DNA of 64,000 nucleotides. Origin: Pelorhabdus rhamnosifermentans. Lineage in GTDB: Bacteria > Bacillota > Negativicutes > UMGS1260. A model generated the notes under the pieces. It was not told where the DNA came from. It saw nothing but the letters and a program-made list of their open reading frames with translations, and ran no database searches. Where the stretch lies: positions 1 to 64,000 of the forward strand of contig NZ_JAHGVE010000016.1 of NCBI RefSeq assembly GCF_018835585.1, in the 5' to 3' direction. The position numbers were made by a program, and so were the translations under genes. Each line of letters opens with the position of its first letter. Positions within the stretch are counted from its first letter, which is position 1. Positions 52,022-62,264 of the stretch are shown piece after piece.

Positions 52022-52933
52022 TTACAGCTTTACTTGGCCAACTAACTGACTCACATGGTCGAGGCCTTTCATTGATAAATAATCTTCCAGACCCTGCGTA
52101 ATATCCAAAATAGCCCGCGGATTAGCAAAATTGGCTGTACCTACTGCAACCGCACTGGCTCCAGCCAGAAAAAATTCTACCGCATCATCGGCTGTCGTAA
52201 TTCCGCCCATCCCAATAATCGGCACAGACACAGCCTGAGCCACTTGATAGACCATACGAACAGCGACGGGTTTGACAGCCGGACCTGACAAACCTCCCAT
52301 GACATTGCCAAGCACAGGACGCCAGGAATGAATATCAATGACCATGCCTTGCAGCGTATTAATCAAGGAAATAGCATCTGTTCCCGCTTGCTCTACCGCT
52401 CGCGCCATACTCGCAATATCGGTAACATTCGGTGAAAGTTTGGTAATGATCGGTTTATCTGTATTTTGCTTGACTGAGGCAACAACAGCTGCCGCACTTT
52501 CCTCTTCCACTCCAAAAACCATACCGCCTTGCTTTACATTAGGACAGGAAATATTAATTTCCAAAGCCGCAATAGGAGCACGAGAAAGTTTATTGGCGAG
52601 TAACCCGTATTCTTCGACAGTACTTGCCGAAATATTAACAATCACAGGCGTCTCATAAGGAACAAGCTGAGGCAAAATATGCTTTATCACTTCATCTACA
52701 CCCGGATTTTCAAGTCCAACGGAATTGAGCATACCTGAAGGTGTTTCAGCAATGCGATGACCCGTATTGCCTGCCCGTGGTGCAAGCGTCGTTCCCTTAA
52801 CAACAACAGCGCCAAGCGCTTGAAGCGGCACAAAATCGCTGTATTCAAGACCGAAGCCAAATGTTCCTGATGCACTCATGACTGGCGACTTCATGGAAAT
52901 ACCCGCAAATACTGTGCTTAATTTACTGCTCAT
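52022..52933 (-). CDS. pyrD: Dihydroorotate dehydrogenase B, catalytic subunit
   Basis: A 303-aa class 1B enzyme. The active-site Cys is in [16 protein letters not shown] contacts lie in SASGTFGFG and [28 protein letters not shown]. It needs PyrK to pass electrons to NAD. Its ATG overlaps the pyrK stop by one base. Confidence 0.95.
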   Translation of the reverse strand: MSSKLSTVFAGISMKSPVMSASGTFGFGLEYSDFVPLQALGAVVVKGTTLAPRAGNTGHRIAETPSGMLNSVGLENPGVDEVIKHILPQLVPYETPVIVNISASTVEEYGLLANKLSRAPIAALEINISCPNVKQGGMVFGVEEESAAAVVASVKQNTDKPIITKLSPNVTDIASMARAVEQAGTDAISLINTLQGMVIDIHSWRPVLGNVMGGLSGPAVKPVAVRMVYQVAQAVSVPIIGMGGITTADDAVEFFLAGASAVAVGTANFANPRAILDITQGLEDYLSMKGLDHVSQLVGQVKL

Positions 52934-53694
52934 CAGTCAAAAACCTCCGTACTCCAAAATACTGGACCCTCAGTACAAATTTTGGCCCTGCCGCCATTTG
53001 TTTTTGCACAGGTGCAAGATAAGCAGGCACCGATGCCACAAGCCATATATTCTTCCAATGAAACTTGGCAGGGAATGTGGAACTCTTTGGCCAGTTGGGC
53101 AACAGCTGCCATCATAGGCTTCGGGCCGCAAGTATAAATCATGTCAAATTTTCCCTTACTTAACAAATCGGGTAATAATTCAACATTGACACCCTTGACA
53201 CCTGCCGTACCATCATCTGTTGTCACATGAAGTTTTTCACATATCGATTCAAATAAAGCTGGCCAAATCATATCTTCTGCGCTCCGTCCGCCCATCAAGA
53301 CTTCACTCGGCCTAGGGCAAAGCGATTTAGCAAGCAGAAGCAAGGGAGCAATACCAATCCCGCCGCCAACAAGTAAGGGATGCTCTCCCTGAAGGGTGAA
53401 GGCTTGGCCGAGAGGGCCCATACAGTCAATAGATTCTCCCTTTTGCCTCGTCGCCAGCTGCTTCGTTCCCTTCCCGGCAATCTTATAAATAATGGTTAGT
53501 GTCTTGCGAGAACTATCGGCATCGGCAATACTCAGGGGACGGCGCAAAAGATGACTGTCATCGCCTACGGCAAGATGAATAAACTGCCCCGCTGTCGCTG
53601 TCGTAGCCATCTGTGGCGCATAGAGCACCAGCTTCCGTAAAGCGGGCGCAATCATTTCATGGGAAAGAATCAAGGCGCCTTCCTGGTATTTAGC
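52933..53694 (-). CDS. pyrK: Dihydroorotate dehydrogenase B, electron transfer subunit
   Basis: About 254 aa. FAD-binding [11 protein letters not shown]-binding [14 protein letters not shown] and the C-terminal [2Fe-2S] cysteines in [15 protein letters not shown]...CTEGPVF. The TTG at 53694 is favoured, with AAGGTAGTG upstream; an ATG at 53718 would overlap carB more deeply. It carries electrons from PyrD to NAD. Confidence 0.92.
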   Translation of the reverse strand, partial: AKYQEGALILSHEMIAPALRKLVLYAPQMATTATAGQFIHLAVGDDSHLLRRPLSIADADSSRKTLTIIYKIAGKGTKQLATRQKGESIDCMGPLGQAFTLQGEHPLLVGGGIGIAPLLLLAKSLCPRPSEVLMGGRSAEDMIWPALFESICEKLHVTTDDGTAGVKGVNVELLPDLLSKGKFDMIYTCGPKPMMAAVAQLAKEFHIPCQVSLEEYMACGIGACLSCTCAKTNGGRAKICTEGPVFWSTEVFD

Positions 53695-56600
53695 CAAAAT
53701 AATCACTACCTTCTGCATAATCTTGTAATGCCAGAACGTAAGTGGAACGTCTTGTACTCATCGCCTTCAATACACGCAGTACGGCTGATGCCGTATCAAG
53801 AGAAGTTAAGCAAGGTACCGCATATTCGACTGTAGCCATTCGAATTTTATAACCATCCCGTTCTTCTTCTTTTCCACGCGTCGTGGTATTGACTACCATA
53901 TTAATTTTTCCCTCTTTAATGAGATCCAAAATATGAGGTGGCTGTTCCGTAATTTTCGGTACTTTTGTAACCTGAAGGCCCCGCTCCGTAAGATATTTGG
54001 CTGTACCTTCTGTTGCGATAATCTGATAACCCATTTCTTGCAGCCCCTTGGCAATGGCGAATGCTTCAGGTTTATCTTTATCATTAATAGTAAAGAGCAC
54101 GCTTCCTTCATGAGGAATGTTCATGCCTGCACCGGCAATGGCTTTATATAAGGCCCGTTCATAGAAGTAGTCAATCCCCATGACTTCCCCCGTAGATTTC
54201 ATCTCAGGTCCGAGCGAAATATCGACTTGCTGCATTTTAGCAAAGGAAAATACCGGAGCTTTGACAGCCACAAAAGGTTTCTTAGGCAACAATCCGGTAG
54301 GATAGCCCAGCGATTTCAGCGTAGCACCCAAGGCAATCCGTGTCGCCACGTTGACCATGGGAACATTCGTCACTTTGCTTAAGAAGGGAATGGTCCGGCT
54401 TGATCTTGGATTGACTTCAATGACATACACTTTTTCATCGACAACAACATACTGAATATTAATCAAGCCTTTTACAGCCAGGCCGATCGCCAGTTTCTTC
54501 GTATAATCGGCTATCGTCGCAATCACCTTATCAGACAAGGTCTGAGCCGGATAAACAGCAATACTATCACCGGAATGAACACCGGCACGCTCAATATGTT
54601 CCATGATACCCGGAATTAAGATATCTGTGCCATCAGAAATGGCATCGACTTCCACTTCCTTGCCCTGCATATAGCGGTCAACAAGTACTAAGTGTTCAGG
54701 TGAGGCCTTGACGGCATTTTGCATATAATCTTCGAGTTCATTTTTGCTATAAACAATTTCCATGGCCCGCCCGCCAAGCACATAAGACGGACGAACAACA
54801 ACAGGATAGCCGATTTCTTCAGCCGCAGCCAAGGCATCGGCGTCATTTGCCACACTTTTACCACGCGGTCTGGGAATATGAAGCTGTTCTAGCAGTTCGT
54901 CAAACCGTTCACGGTCTTCAGCCTTGTCAATATTATCGACACTCGTGCCAATAATTTTAATTCCTGCCTCTGCTAGCGGGCCCGCTAAATTAATGGCTGT
55001 TTGTCCGCCGAATTGAACAATGACCCCTTCAGGCTGTTCTTTATCTAAAATATTCAGCACATCTTCCACAGTAAGAGGCTCAAAATACAATCTGTCTGCT
55101 GTATCAAAATCCGTACTGACTGTTTCGGGATTATTATTAATAATAATGGATTCAATATCTAAATCACGCAATGCCCAGACAGAATGAACAGAGCAGTAAT
55201 CAAATTCTACTCCCTGACCAATGCGAATCGGGCCGGACCCTAAAACAACGACCTTGCGCCGCGCTGTGGGTACAGCCTCATTTTCCATGGCATAAGTTGA
55301 ATAATAGTAGGGAGTGGCAGCTTCAAACTCGGCAGCACACGTATCCACGACTTTATAGCAAGGAACGACATCCTGTTCTTTGCGGTAGTCCCGCAAAGTT
55401 TTGGCATCAAGACCGGTAAATTCGCAAATCGTCGGATCATCAATCCCCCGCTTTTTAGCCTGAAGCAGCAAGGAAGGGGTTAATTCTTCGTTAGCCAAAC
55501 GCTGTTCCATCGTAATAATATTATTGATCTTAGCCAAAAAGAAAGTGTCAATCTTGGTAATTTGATGTATGGCGTCGATGGAGATGCCTCGTCTGAGGGC
55601 CTCAGCAATAACAAAAATCCGCTCATCATCAGCAAGGGAAATCAGTTCTTTAATCTCTTTTGTCGAAAGTGCATCAAGCTCAGGCAGGTGCAGCCGGTGC
55701 AATCCAATTTCCAGTGAACGAACGGCCTTCATCAAAGCACCTTCAATGGTTCTGTCAATCGACATAACCTCGCCTGTAGCCTTCATTTGTGTCCCAAGGT
55801 TACGATTAGCTAACACAAATTTATCAAAAGGCCAGCGGGGGAATTTCACGACAACATAGTCCAAAGCCGGTTCAAAACAAGCCATCGTCTTTTGTGTGAC
55901 AGCATTGACGATTTCATCGAGATGATAGCCAATGGCGATTTTACTGGCGACCTTGGCTATGGGATATCCTGTTGCTTTCGAAGCCAAAGCACTGGAACGG
56001 CTTACACGGGGATTGACTTCAATCACATAATACTGACTGCTTTTACTGTCGAGAGCATATTGTACATTACAACCGCCTTCAATACCGAGGGTGCGAATAA
56101 TCTTGAGAGAAGCGGTACGAAGCATTTGATATTCCAAATCCGTGAGAGTCTGAGAGGGAGCCACAACAATACTGTCGCCTGTATGAATGCCCACAGGATC
56201 AAAATTTTCCATATTACAAACAGTAATGCAATTATTAGCTGCATCACGCAGTACTTCATATTCGATTTCCTTCCAGCCCGCCACACTGCGCTCCAGAAGA
56301 ACCTGATGAATCATGCTGGCCTTTAAGCCCCGCGTCACTGTATCGACAAGTTCTTCATCATTACAAACAATGCCGCCGCCTGTGCCTCCCATGGTATAAG
56401 CAGGCCTTACAATTAGAGGAAAACCGATCTCGCGCACAAAAGCCTGCGCTTCTTCCAGCGACTCGACAATAGTACTTTCAGGTACAGGCTGGCCAATTTC
56501 CTGCATCGTCATTTTAAATAATTCCCTGTCTTCCGCCTTTTTTATGGATTCCAGCGGGGTGCCGAGCAGACGTACCTGGTATTTTTCCAGCACACCGGCA

Positions 56601-56911
56601 TCAGCCAATTCCACGGCAAGATTAAGTCCCGCCTGACCACCAAGCGTAGGCAACAGCCCGTCAGGCCGTTCTTTCTCAATCACTGCTGTAACAAAATCAA
56701 GTGTTAAAGGTTCAATATAGACACGATCAGCAATATGCGTATCCGTCATAATTGTTGCCGGATTGCTGTTAATCAGTACAACTTCCATGCCTTCTTCTTT
56801 CAGCGAACGGCAGGCTTGCGTACCTGCATAGTCAAATTCTGCGGCTTGACCAATAATAATAGGGCCGGAACCAATGACAAGAACTTTCGCAATATCCGTA
56901 TATTTCGGCAT
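53690..56911 (-). CDS. carB: Carbamoyl-phosphate synthase large subunit
   Basis: 1073 aa with two tandem ATP-grasp halves. Each opens with a GSGPIxIGQ motif ([22 protein letters not shown] at the N-terminus, [22 protein letters not shown] near residue 560). It ends in an MGS-like allosteric domain ([38 protein letters not shown]). It makes carbamoyl phosphate for pyrimidine synthesis. It starts 2 bp after carA. Confidence 0.97.
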   Translation of the reverse strand: MPKYTDIAKVLVIGSGPIIIGQAAEFDYAGTQACRSLKEEGMEVVLINSNPATIMTDTHIADRVYIEPLTLDFVTAVIEKERPDGLLPTLGGQAGLNLAVELADAGVLEKYQVRLLGTPLESIKKAEDRELFKMTMQEIGQPVPESTIVESLEEAQAFVREIGFPLIVRPAYTMGGTGGGIVCNDEELVDTVTRGLKASMIHQVLLERSVAGWKEIEYEVLRDAANNCITVCNMENFDPVGIHTGDSIVVAPSQTLTDLEYQMLRTASLKIIRTLGIEGGCNVQYALDSKSSQYYVIEVNPRVSRSSALASKATGYPIAKVASKIAIGYHLDEIVNAVTQKTMACFEPALDYVVVKFPRWPFDKFVLANRNLGTQMKATGEVMSIDRTIEGALMKAVRSLEIGLHRLHLPELDALSTKEIKELISLADDERIFVIAEALRRGISIDAIHQITKIDTFFLAKINNIITMEQRLANEELTPSLLLQAKKRGIDDPTICEFTGLDAKTLRDYRKEQDVVPCYKVVDTCAAEFEAATPYYYSTYAMENEAVPTARRKVVVLGSGPIRIGQGVEFDYCSVHSVWALRDLDIESIIINNNPETVSTDFDTADRLYFEPLTVEDVLNILDKEQPEGVIVQFGGQTAINLAGPLAEAGIKIIGTSVDNIDKAEDRERFDELLEQLHIPRPRGKSVANDADALAAAEEIGYPVVVRPSYVLGGRAMEIVYSKNELEDYMQNAVKASPEHLVLVDRYMQGKEVEVDAISDGTDILIPGIMEHIERAGVHSGDSIAVYPAQTLSDKVIATIADYTKKLAIGLAVKGLINIQYVVVDEKVYVIEVNPRSSRTIPFLSKVTNVPMVNVATRIALGATLKSLGYPTGLLPKKPFVAVKAPVFSFAKMQQVDISLGPEMKSTGEVMGIDYFYERALYKAIAGAGMNIPHEGSVLFTINDKDKPEAFAIAKGLQEMGYQIIATEGTAKYLTERGLQVTKVPKITEQPPHILDLIKEGKINMVVNTTTRGKEEERDGYKIRMATVEYAVPCLTSLDTASAVLRVLKAMSTRRSTYVLALQDYAEGSDYFG

Positions 56912-56913
56912 AA

Positions 56914-57978
56914 TTAGTTCCTCCCTGCTAAGAGCTGCATAAATTCACCAAATAGATAGGTATTCTCATCCGGGCCTGGTGCAGCTTCAGGATGGTATTG
57001 AACGGAAAAGACTGGCAAAGTTTTATGTTTTAACCCTTCCACTGTCTTATCATTGACAGCGCGGTGCGTAATCACAAGATCTGTTCCAGCGAGTGAATCC
57101 GGATCAACGGCATAACCATGATTTTGTGACGTAATATAAACCCGGCCGCTTACAAGATCTTTAACAGGATGATTACAGCCACGATGACCAAACTTCAGCT
57201 TATAGGTGTCTGCGCCAAGAGCCAGAGCCAACAGTTGATGACCTAAGCAAATGCCGAAAACCGGCTTCACTTTGACAAGCTTCTGCACCTCGGCAATCGC
57301 TTCAGGCAGACTTTGGGGATCGCCCGGTCCGTTTGATAAAAAAATACCTTGCGGCTCATAAGAAAGAATTTCTTCTGCCGAAGTATTAGCAGGCACAACA
57401 GTCAAACTGCAACCTGCTTTTTGCAGCGAACGCAAAATATTGCGTTTAATACCATAGTCAACAACAACCACTTTCGGTCCTTCCCCTGGGAGAGTATAAA
57501 CCGTCTCTGTCGTGACTTGGGCTACTTCATTGCAAGGAAGCTGAGTCAACAGCAATTCCTTACACTTTGCATCAGAAATATTACCTGAAACAATGATTCC
57601 TTTCATGGTACCTGCCGCGCGGATCTTTCTTGTCACAGCCCGCGTATCTATGCCATAAATGACGGGGATATTCTGACTGAGCAGAAACTGCTTCAATGAT
57701 TCTTCAGCTAAATAACTATTGGGCTGCTCACAAAGTTCGCTAATAATAAAGCCCCTGACATAAGATTTACGGGACTGATTGAAAAGATCAGCCACTCCGT
57801 AATTGCCAATGATAGGATAAGTCATGGTCACAATCTGTCCGCAATAGGAAGGATCTGTGAGTATTTCCTGATAACCTACCATACCTGTATTAAACACGAC
57901 TTCGCCAACTGTTTCGGCCTGACCTAGTGTTTTACCAACAAAAACCGTACCATCTTCTAAAATAAGTTTTCCTATCAT
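56914..57978 (-). CDS. carA: Carbamoyl-phosphate synthase small subunit
   Basis: 354 aa. The N-terminal CPSase domain ([38 protein letters not shown]) is followed by a class I glutaminase with nucleophile Cys in [17 protein letters not shown] and the His/Glu pair in [13 protein letters not shown]. It supplies ammonia to CarB. It lies 12 bp after pyrC. Confidence 0.97.
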   Translation of the reverse strand: MIGKLILEDGTVFVGKTLGQAETVGEVVFNTGMVGYQEILTDPSYCGQIVTMTYPIIGNYGVADLFNQSRKSYVRGFIISELCEQPNSYLAEESLKQFLLSQNIPVIYGIDTRAVTRKIRAAGTMKGIIVSGNISDAKCKELLLTQLPCNEVAQVTTETVYTLPGEGPKVVVVDYGIKRNILRSLQKAGCSLTVVPANTSAEEILSYEPQGIFLSNGPGDPQSLPEAIAEVQKLVKVKPVFGICLGHQLLALALGADTYKLKFGHRGCNHPVKDLVSGRVYITSQNHGYAVDPDSLAGTDLVITHRAVNDKTVEGLKHKTLPVFSVQYHPEAAPGPDENTYLFGEFMQLLAGRN

Positions 57979-57990
57979 ACTAACACCTCA

Positions 57991-59283
57991 CTATTCACTT
58001 AAAACATTTCCTTGTTCCATCATGAGTCGGCCGCCAACAAAAGTTCCCACAGCTTTACCGATAAGTTTCCGTCCTTCAAAAGGCGTACTTTTTCCTTTGG
58101 TATAAAAACCGGTGCTATCTACTGTCCAAGAAAGTTCAGGATTGATGATCGTAATATCAGCGCTTGCGCCCACTTTCAGCACACCGGCCTTGAGATTCAG
58201 CAACTGCGCGGGAGCTACAGACATTTTATTAACAATATCCATCAGGGACATCAATTTTGTATGGTAGAGCTCCGTAAGCACAACACCAAGTGCTGTTTCA
58301 AGGCCTGCAAAACCATTGGGCGCATCATTATACTCACAATCTTTTTCTTCAAAAGCGTGAGGGGCATGATCCGTGGCGATGGCATCAATCGTTCCATCTA
58401 ATAAGCCTTGTCGAACAGCTTGCACATGTTCTGCCGAACGCAGCGGCGGACAAACCTTGGCAGCTGTCGAAAAGGTTAGTACAGCCTCATCTGTTAAAGC
58501 TAAGTGATGCGGCGTAGCTTCGGCAGTCACTTTAACGCCACGCGCCTTGGCCTGACGAATTAATTCCACCGATTCCCGCGAACTGACATGGGCAATATGA
58601 AGCCTCGTGTCCGTATATTCAGCAAGCATGATATTGCGTGCCACAGCAATATCTTCAGCAATTGAAGGTCGCCCTTTCAGTCCGAGTTTTGCTGATATCT
58701 TCCCTTCATGCATAACCCCCTCTTCAACAAGGGATTTTTCTTCGGCATGCGTAATGAAAATCCGATCAAACATGGATGTATATTCCATCCCTGTTTTGAG
58801 CAGATTCGCTTGATTAATATAAATACCATCATCTGAAATGGCCACAGCCCCAGAAAGTATCATATCGCCAATTTCAGCCAATTCCTTGCCTGACTCCCCT
58901 TTACTGACTGAACCAATCACAGCCACATGGACAAGTCCCTCCACAGCGGCTCTTCGCAAAATTCCTTCTACAACAATAGAGCTATCCACAATCGGCTTGG
59001 TGTTTGGCATACAGGCAATCGTCGTAAATCCGCCTGCCGCAGCGGCGCGCGTACCTGACGCCATGTCTTCCTTGGCTTCAAGACCGGGATCTCTTAAGTG
59101 TACATGCATGTCAATCAGGCCCGGTGTAATAACTAGACCTGTCATATCCATGACCTTCGCATCTTTTGCGGTAATTTTCTTGCCTATTTTAGCAATCTTC
59201 CCCTCTTCAATCAGTACATCCATGAGTCCATCAAACTGTTCTGCCGGATTGATCACTCGGCCACCTTTAAGCAAGTAATTCAA
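57991..59283 (-). CDS. pyrC: Dihydroorotase
   Basis: 430 aa, class I dihydroorotase. Zinc ligands are in GLIDMHVHLRDPG, the second His set in LHIAHVSSRESVELI, and the catalytic Asp in AIATDHAPH. It cyclises carbamoyl aspartate. It overlaps pyrB by 17 bp. Confidence 0.96.
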   Translation of the reverse strand: MNYLLKGGRVINPAEQFDGLMDVLIEEGKIAKIGKKITAKDAKVMDMTGLVITPGLIDMHVHLRDPGLEAKEDMASGTRAAAAGGFTTIACMPNTKPIVDSSIVVEGILRRAAVEGLVHVAVIGSVSKGESGKELAEIGDMILSGAVAISDDGIYINQANLLKTGMEYTSMFDRIFITHAEEKSLVEEGVMHEGKISAKLGLKGRPSIAEDIAVARNIMLAEYTDTRLHIAHVSSRESVELIRQAKARGVKVTAEATPHHLALTDEAVLTFSTAAKVCPPLRSAEHVQAVRQGLLDGTIDAIATDHAPHAFEEKDCEYNDAPNGFAGLETALGVVLTELYHTKLMSLMDIVNKMSVAPAQLLNLKAGVLKVGASADITIINPELSWTVDSTGFYTKGKSTPFEGRKLIGKAVGTFVGGRLMMEQGNVLSE

Positions 59284-60223
59284 TGTTCTTCCCTCCTAAC
59301 GTAACCAAAAACAGTAAGGCCATACGCACAGCCAGTCCATTTTGTACCTGTCCAGCAATCATCGATTGATCACTGTAGGCAATATCAGGCGAAATTTCGA
59401 GACCACGATTCATCGGACCCGGATGAAGCAACAGGGCGCCGGGCTTAGCAAGGGCCAAACGTTTGCTATTCATGCCAAATATCCGCGCATATTCCCGTGG
59501 CGAAGGGAAAAGTCCACTTTTTTGCCGTTCAAGCTGAATCCGAAGAACATTCACAACATCGGCATCCTTTAAGGCTTCTTCTACATTATAATGCACCGTA
59601 ACACCCAGGCTTTCCGCATCTTTGGGAATTAAGGTTTTGGGTCCTGCCAAATGAACATCGGCACCAAATTTAGCTAATCCGGCAATATTCGAACGGGCCA
59701 CACGGCTATGGGTAATATCACCGACAATGACCACCTTGAGACCTGACAGCGAATCATAGTGCTGCTTCATCGTAAATAAGTCCAGAAGTCCCTGCGTCGG
59801 ATGGGCATGAGCACCATCACCGGCATTAATAATGACAGGGCTGACACACTGTGTTGCAAAGAGAGCGGCACCTTCGGCTTTATGGCGCATGACAATAACA
59901 TCAACCCCCATAGCTTCGACGGTCATGAGCGTGTCCCGCAGGCTTTCCCCCTTAACAACACTGCTGCTTGATGTCGTAATATTAACGACATCTGCCCCTA
60001 AATATTTTCCAGCCAATTCAAAAGACGTTCTTGTTCTTGTACTTGGTTCAAAAAAGAGATTCACAACAGATTTTCCGCGTAAGGTGGGTACCTTTTTAAT
60101 GTCACGATTAATAACATTTTTCATTTCCTTCGCTGTAATAAGAATCGATTCAATTTCTTCTTTACTAAGGCTGGCTAAATCTAAAATGTTTTTCCGCCTT
60201 AACGAAACAGGAGTTTTTATCAT
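59267..60223 (-). CDS. pyrB: Aspartate carbamoyltransferase catalytic subunit
   Basis: 318 aa. The carbamoyl-phosphate motif is FEPSTRTRTSFE and the aspartate domain is marked by AGDGAHAHPTQGLLDLFTM. GAGGAGG lies 7 bp before the ATG at 60223. It is the first gene of the pyr operon, behind a PyrR-type attenuator. No regulatory subunit gene is present. Confidence 0.96.
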   Translation of the reverse strand: MIKTPVSLRRKNILDLASLSKEEIESILITAKEMKNVINRDIKKVPTLRGKSVVNLFFEPSTRTRTSFELAGKYLGADVVNITTSSSSVVKGESLRDTLMTVEAMGVDVIVMRHKAEGAALFATQCVSPVIINAGDGAHAHPTQGLLDLFTMKQHYDSLSGLKVVIVGDITHSRVARSNIAGLAKFGADVHLAGPKTLIPKDAESLGVTVHYNVEEALKDADVVNVLRIQLERQKSGLFPSPREYARIFGMNSKRLALAKPGALLLHPGPMNRGLEISPDIAYSDQSMIAGQVQNGLAVRMALLFLVTLGGKNIELLA

Positions 60224-60334
60224 TTTTGTTCCTCCTCTTTAAGTAGCGTTCTGGTTATTAACAAGGATTCTCCTCTTCCTTGCTAATCTTTATCATCAAG
60301 TTTAAAGCATTCAATTATACATAAACTATCTCAC

Positions 60335-60420
60335 GATTAATAAATATGCGGTTTTAATTCATATTTATACTAACATTTTTCCTTAAATCGTGCAATAGAA
60401 ACAAAAAAGTCCTTTCATCG
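60335..60420. repeat. Degenerate repeat, copy A (pyr leader)
   Basis: GATTAATAAATATG ... TTTATACTAAC ... GCAATAG(A)AACAAAAAAGTCCTTT aligns, with small gaps, with 62180-62258 on the other side of the permease gene. The right part is the 3' half of the pyr terminator. Confidence 0.65.
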
Positions 60421-60450
60421 TTCAACAGAGTTGAAAGATAAAAAGACTTA
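60403..60450 (-). terminator. PyrR-controlled attenuator terminator of the pyr operon
   Basis: On the minus strand AAGTCTTTTTATCTTTCAAC pairs with GTTGAACGATGAAAGGACTT around TCT, followed by TTTTG. It lies between the pyr promoter and pyrB. Confidence 0.88.
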
Positions 60451-60479
60451 TAGTTAGCCATACGATCACTCTCCTTCCT

Positions 60480-60493
60480 AGCCTCACAGGACT
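60480..60493 (-). promoter_or_regulatory. PyrR-binding loop (anti-antiterminator)
   Basis: AGTCCTGTGAGGCT on the minus strand matches the PyrR-binding consensus ARUCCNGNGAGGYU at every position. It lies 30 bp before the terminator. UMP-bound PyrR would favour termination. Confidence 0.85.
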
Positions 60494-60517
60494 AGTATTA
60501 AAGGTTCATTTTTTATT

Positions 60518-60546
60518 AGTATAATGCCATTTTTTTAGCTTGTCAA
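60518..60546 (-). promoter_or_regulatory. Promoter of the pyr operon
   Basis: TTGACA (60541-60546) and TATACT (60518-60523) on the minus strand, 17 bp apart. The -35 box overlaps the stop codon of the preceding permease gene. Confidence 0.9.
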
Positions 60547-62117
60547 GAGCCGCTTTGTGTTTCATTATCTTGTAATTCTTCGATATTCCCCTTTTTACGC
60601 ATATACCATACACCGTTATAGACAGCAATATAATAAAAAATCAAACCGAGTATTGCCACGATAATAGACATATAGGGCTCAGAAATCAGACCTGCACCGC
60701 CAAAATTTCCGATCGATGACATGGCAACAAGCATCAGAACATAAAAAACAAAATATAATCCGCCAAAGATTTCTATCGACTTATTTTTATTGATAAAATG
60801 GGCTACTAAATAGCCCCCCAATCCTAAAGCCAACCCGATAATGGCAAGTTGTACTTTACTCCATTTTGTCCAGTAAATAAGCAGCGTAGCAAATACAAAA
60901 GCTAAGGGAGCTATAAACTGCATACCTGGAAGACCATTGTTTTTTGTCAAACCCACCTTACGGAAAACCACGACCGTTACACAGGCTGTAGCATATTTAA
61001 AAATACCAATGGCTCCGACAATAGCGACAATGGCTGTCCAACTTTTTAACGGGAATAAGAACAGCAGCCCCATCAAAAAATTGAGAGCAAGTGCACGAGT
61101 TGGGACACCCGATTGTTTGTTAACCGCTTCAAAGTACGAGGGCAGAAAGCCACTTTTCGCCATTCCAAAGACATGTCTTGAAGTTCCAGCTGTATAAGCA
61201 AGTGCTGAGCCTGATGGAGAAATCATAGCATCCGCTGTAATAATCCAAGACAACCAAACCATATTTGCCATAAGTGCCAAAGTAGCAAATGGCGAATCAA
61301 ACTTAATTCCACTCCAACCATTAACAAGCATTTCCGGTGGAACTGCCCCAATAAAAACAACTTGAAGTAACGCATATAATAAAGCGGAAACTACTAGAGA
61401 GGTAATCAGAGCAAGGGGAATATTACGCTTGGGGTTAACAGCTTCGCCGCTCATCATAATTACATTACCAAATCCTGTATAAGCAAAAAATATTCCACTT
61501 GTTAATATCGCGCTTAGTCCAGCACCATAGCCATAAGGGGCAAACCCTTGACTTGTAAAGTTCTCCGAATGAAACCCCGTCATAAAAAAGGCAAGGATCG
61601 TAAGCGCAGGCACAATAAATTTAATCGTAGTAATAACGGTATTCGTAACAGCAAAAAACTTCACACCAAAATAGTTAACAACAACAAAGAATATCATCAA
61701 AACAGTGGATGCCAGAATACCTGTTGGAGTCAGTTGCTCCTTCGCTACATCATAGAGTGCTGGCCAAAAATGATGAGCATATTGGATAACTCCGGCCGAT
61801 TCCACCGGTGCAGTTGCACAATAGCCAAACCAGATAGCATAACTAGCTACTGTACCAAGCAATTTCCCATTCGAATAAAGGGGATAACGGCCTAACCCAC
61901 CTGACTCAGGCTTAACCATTCCTAATTCAGCATAAACAAGGGCAATAAGAGTAACGACAAATGCACCAATCAGCCAGGACATAATCGCTGCAGGACCCGC
62001 TACTTTTGCCGTTGCCCATGGACCAAAGAGCCAGCTAGATCCGATGATTCCCCCGAGAGATAGTGCAGTAAGAGACCAAAATCCCATTTTCTTTTTTAAA
62101 TAACGTTCTTCATTCAT
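60543..62117 (-). CDS. APC-family amino-acid permease
   Basis: A 524-aa membrane protein with about twelve helices. The N-terminal LGGIIGSSWLFGPWATAKVAGPAAIMSWLIGAF and the FAYTGFGNVIMMSGEAVNPKRNIPLALITS segment are typical of the amino-acid/polyamine superfamily, near YveA/AspP-type aspartate symporters. It sits directly upstream of the pyr operon, which consumes aspartate. An aspartate role is plausible but not shown. A copy of pyr leader sequence lies on its 5' side. Confidence 0.9.
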   Translation of the reverse strand: MNEERYLKKKMGFWSLTALSLGGIIGSSWLFGPWATAKVAGPAAIMSWLIGAFVVTLIALVYAELGMVKPESGGLGRYPLYSNGKLLGTVASYAIWFGYCATAPVESAGVIQYAHHFWPALYDVAKEQLTPTGILASTVLMIFFVVVNYFGVKFFAVTNTVITTIKFIVPALTILAFFMTGFHSENFTSQGFAPYGYGAGLSAILTSGIFFAYTGFGNVIMMSGEAVNPKRNIPLALITSLVVSALLYALLQVVFIGAVPPEMLVNGWSGIKFDSPFATLALMANMVWLSWIITADAMISPSGSALAYTAGTSRHVFGMAKSGFLPSYFEAVNKQSGVPTRALALNFLMGLLFLFPLKSWTAIVAIVGAIGIFKYATACVTVVVFRKVGLTKNNGLPGMQFIAPLAFVFATLLIYWTKWSKVQLAIIGLALGLGGYLVAHFINKNKSIEIFGGLYFVFYVLMLVAMSSIGNFGGAGLISEPYMSIIVAILGLIFYYIAVYNGVWYMRKKGNIEELQDNETQSGS

Positions 62118-62179
62118 GAATTTACCTCTTTTTCTTCAGTGAGTATCTATATAGTCAATTTAATTAGACTGTTTCATAG

Positions 62180-62258
62180 AGTTATTAATAAATATGTAAT
62201 TTTCATTTATACTTATACTAACCCCCCCTAATTCTCGCAATAGCGACAAAAAAGTCCT
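62180..62258. repeat. Degenerate repeat, copy B (upstream of the permease)
   Basis: GTTATTAATAAATATG ... CTTATACTAAC ... CTCGCAATAGCGACAAAAAAGTCCTTTT mirrors copy A at 60335-60420. On the minus strand it directly follows the NlpC/P60 stop, and the AAAGGACTTTTTTG tail may act as its terminator remnant. Confidence 0.65.
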
Positions 62259-62264
62259 TTTACT

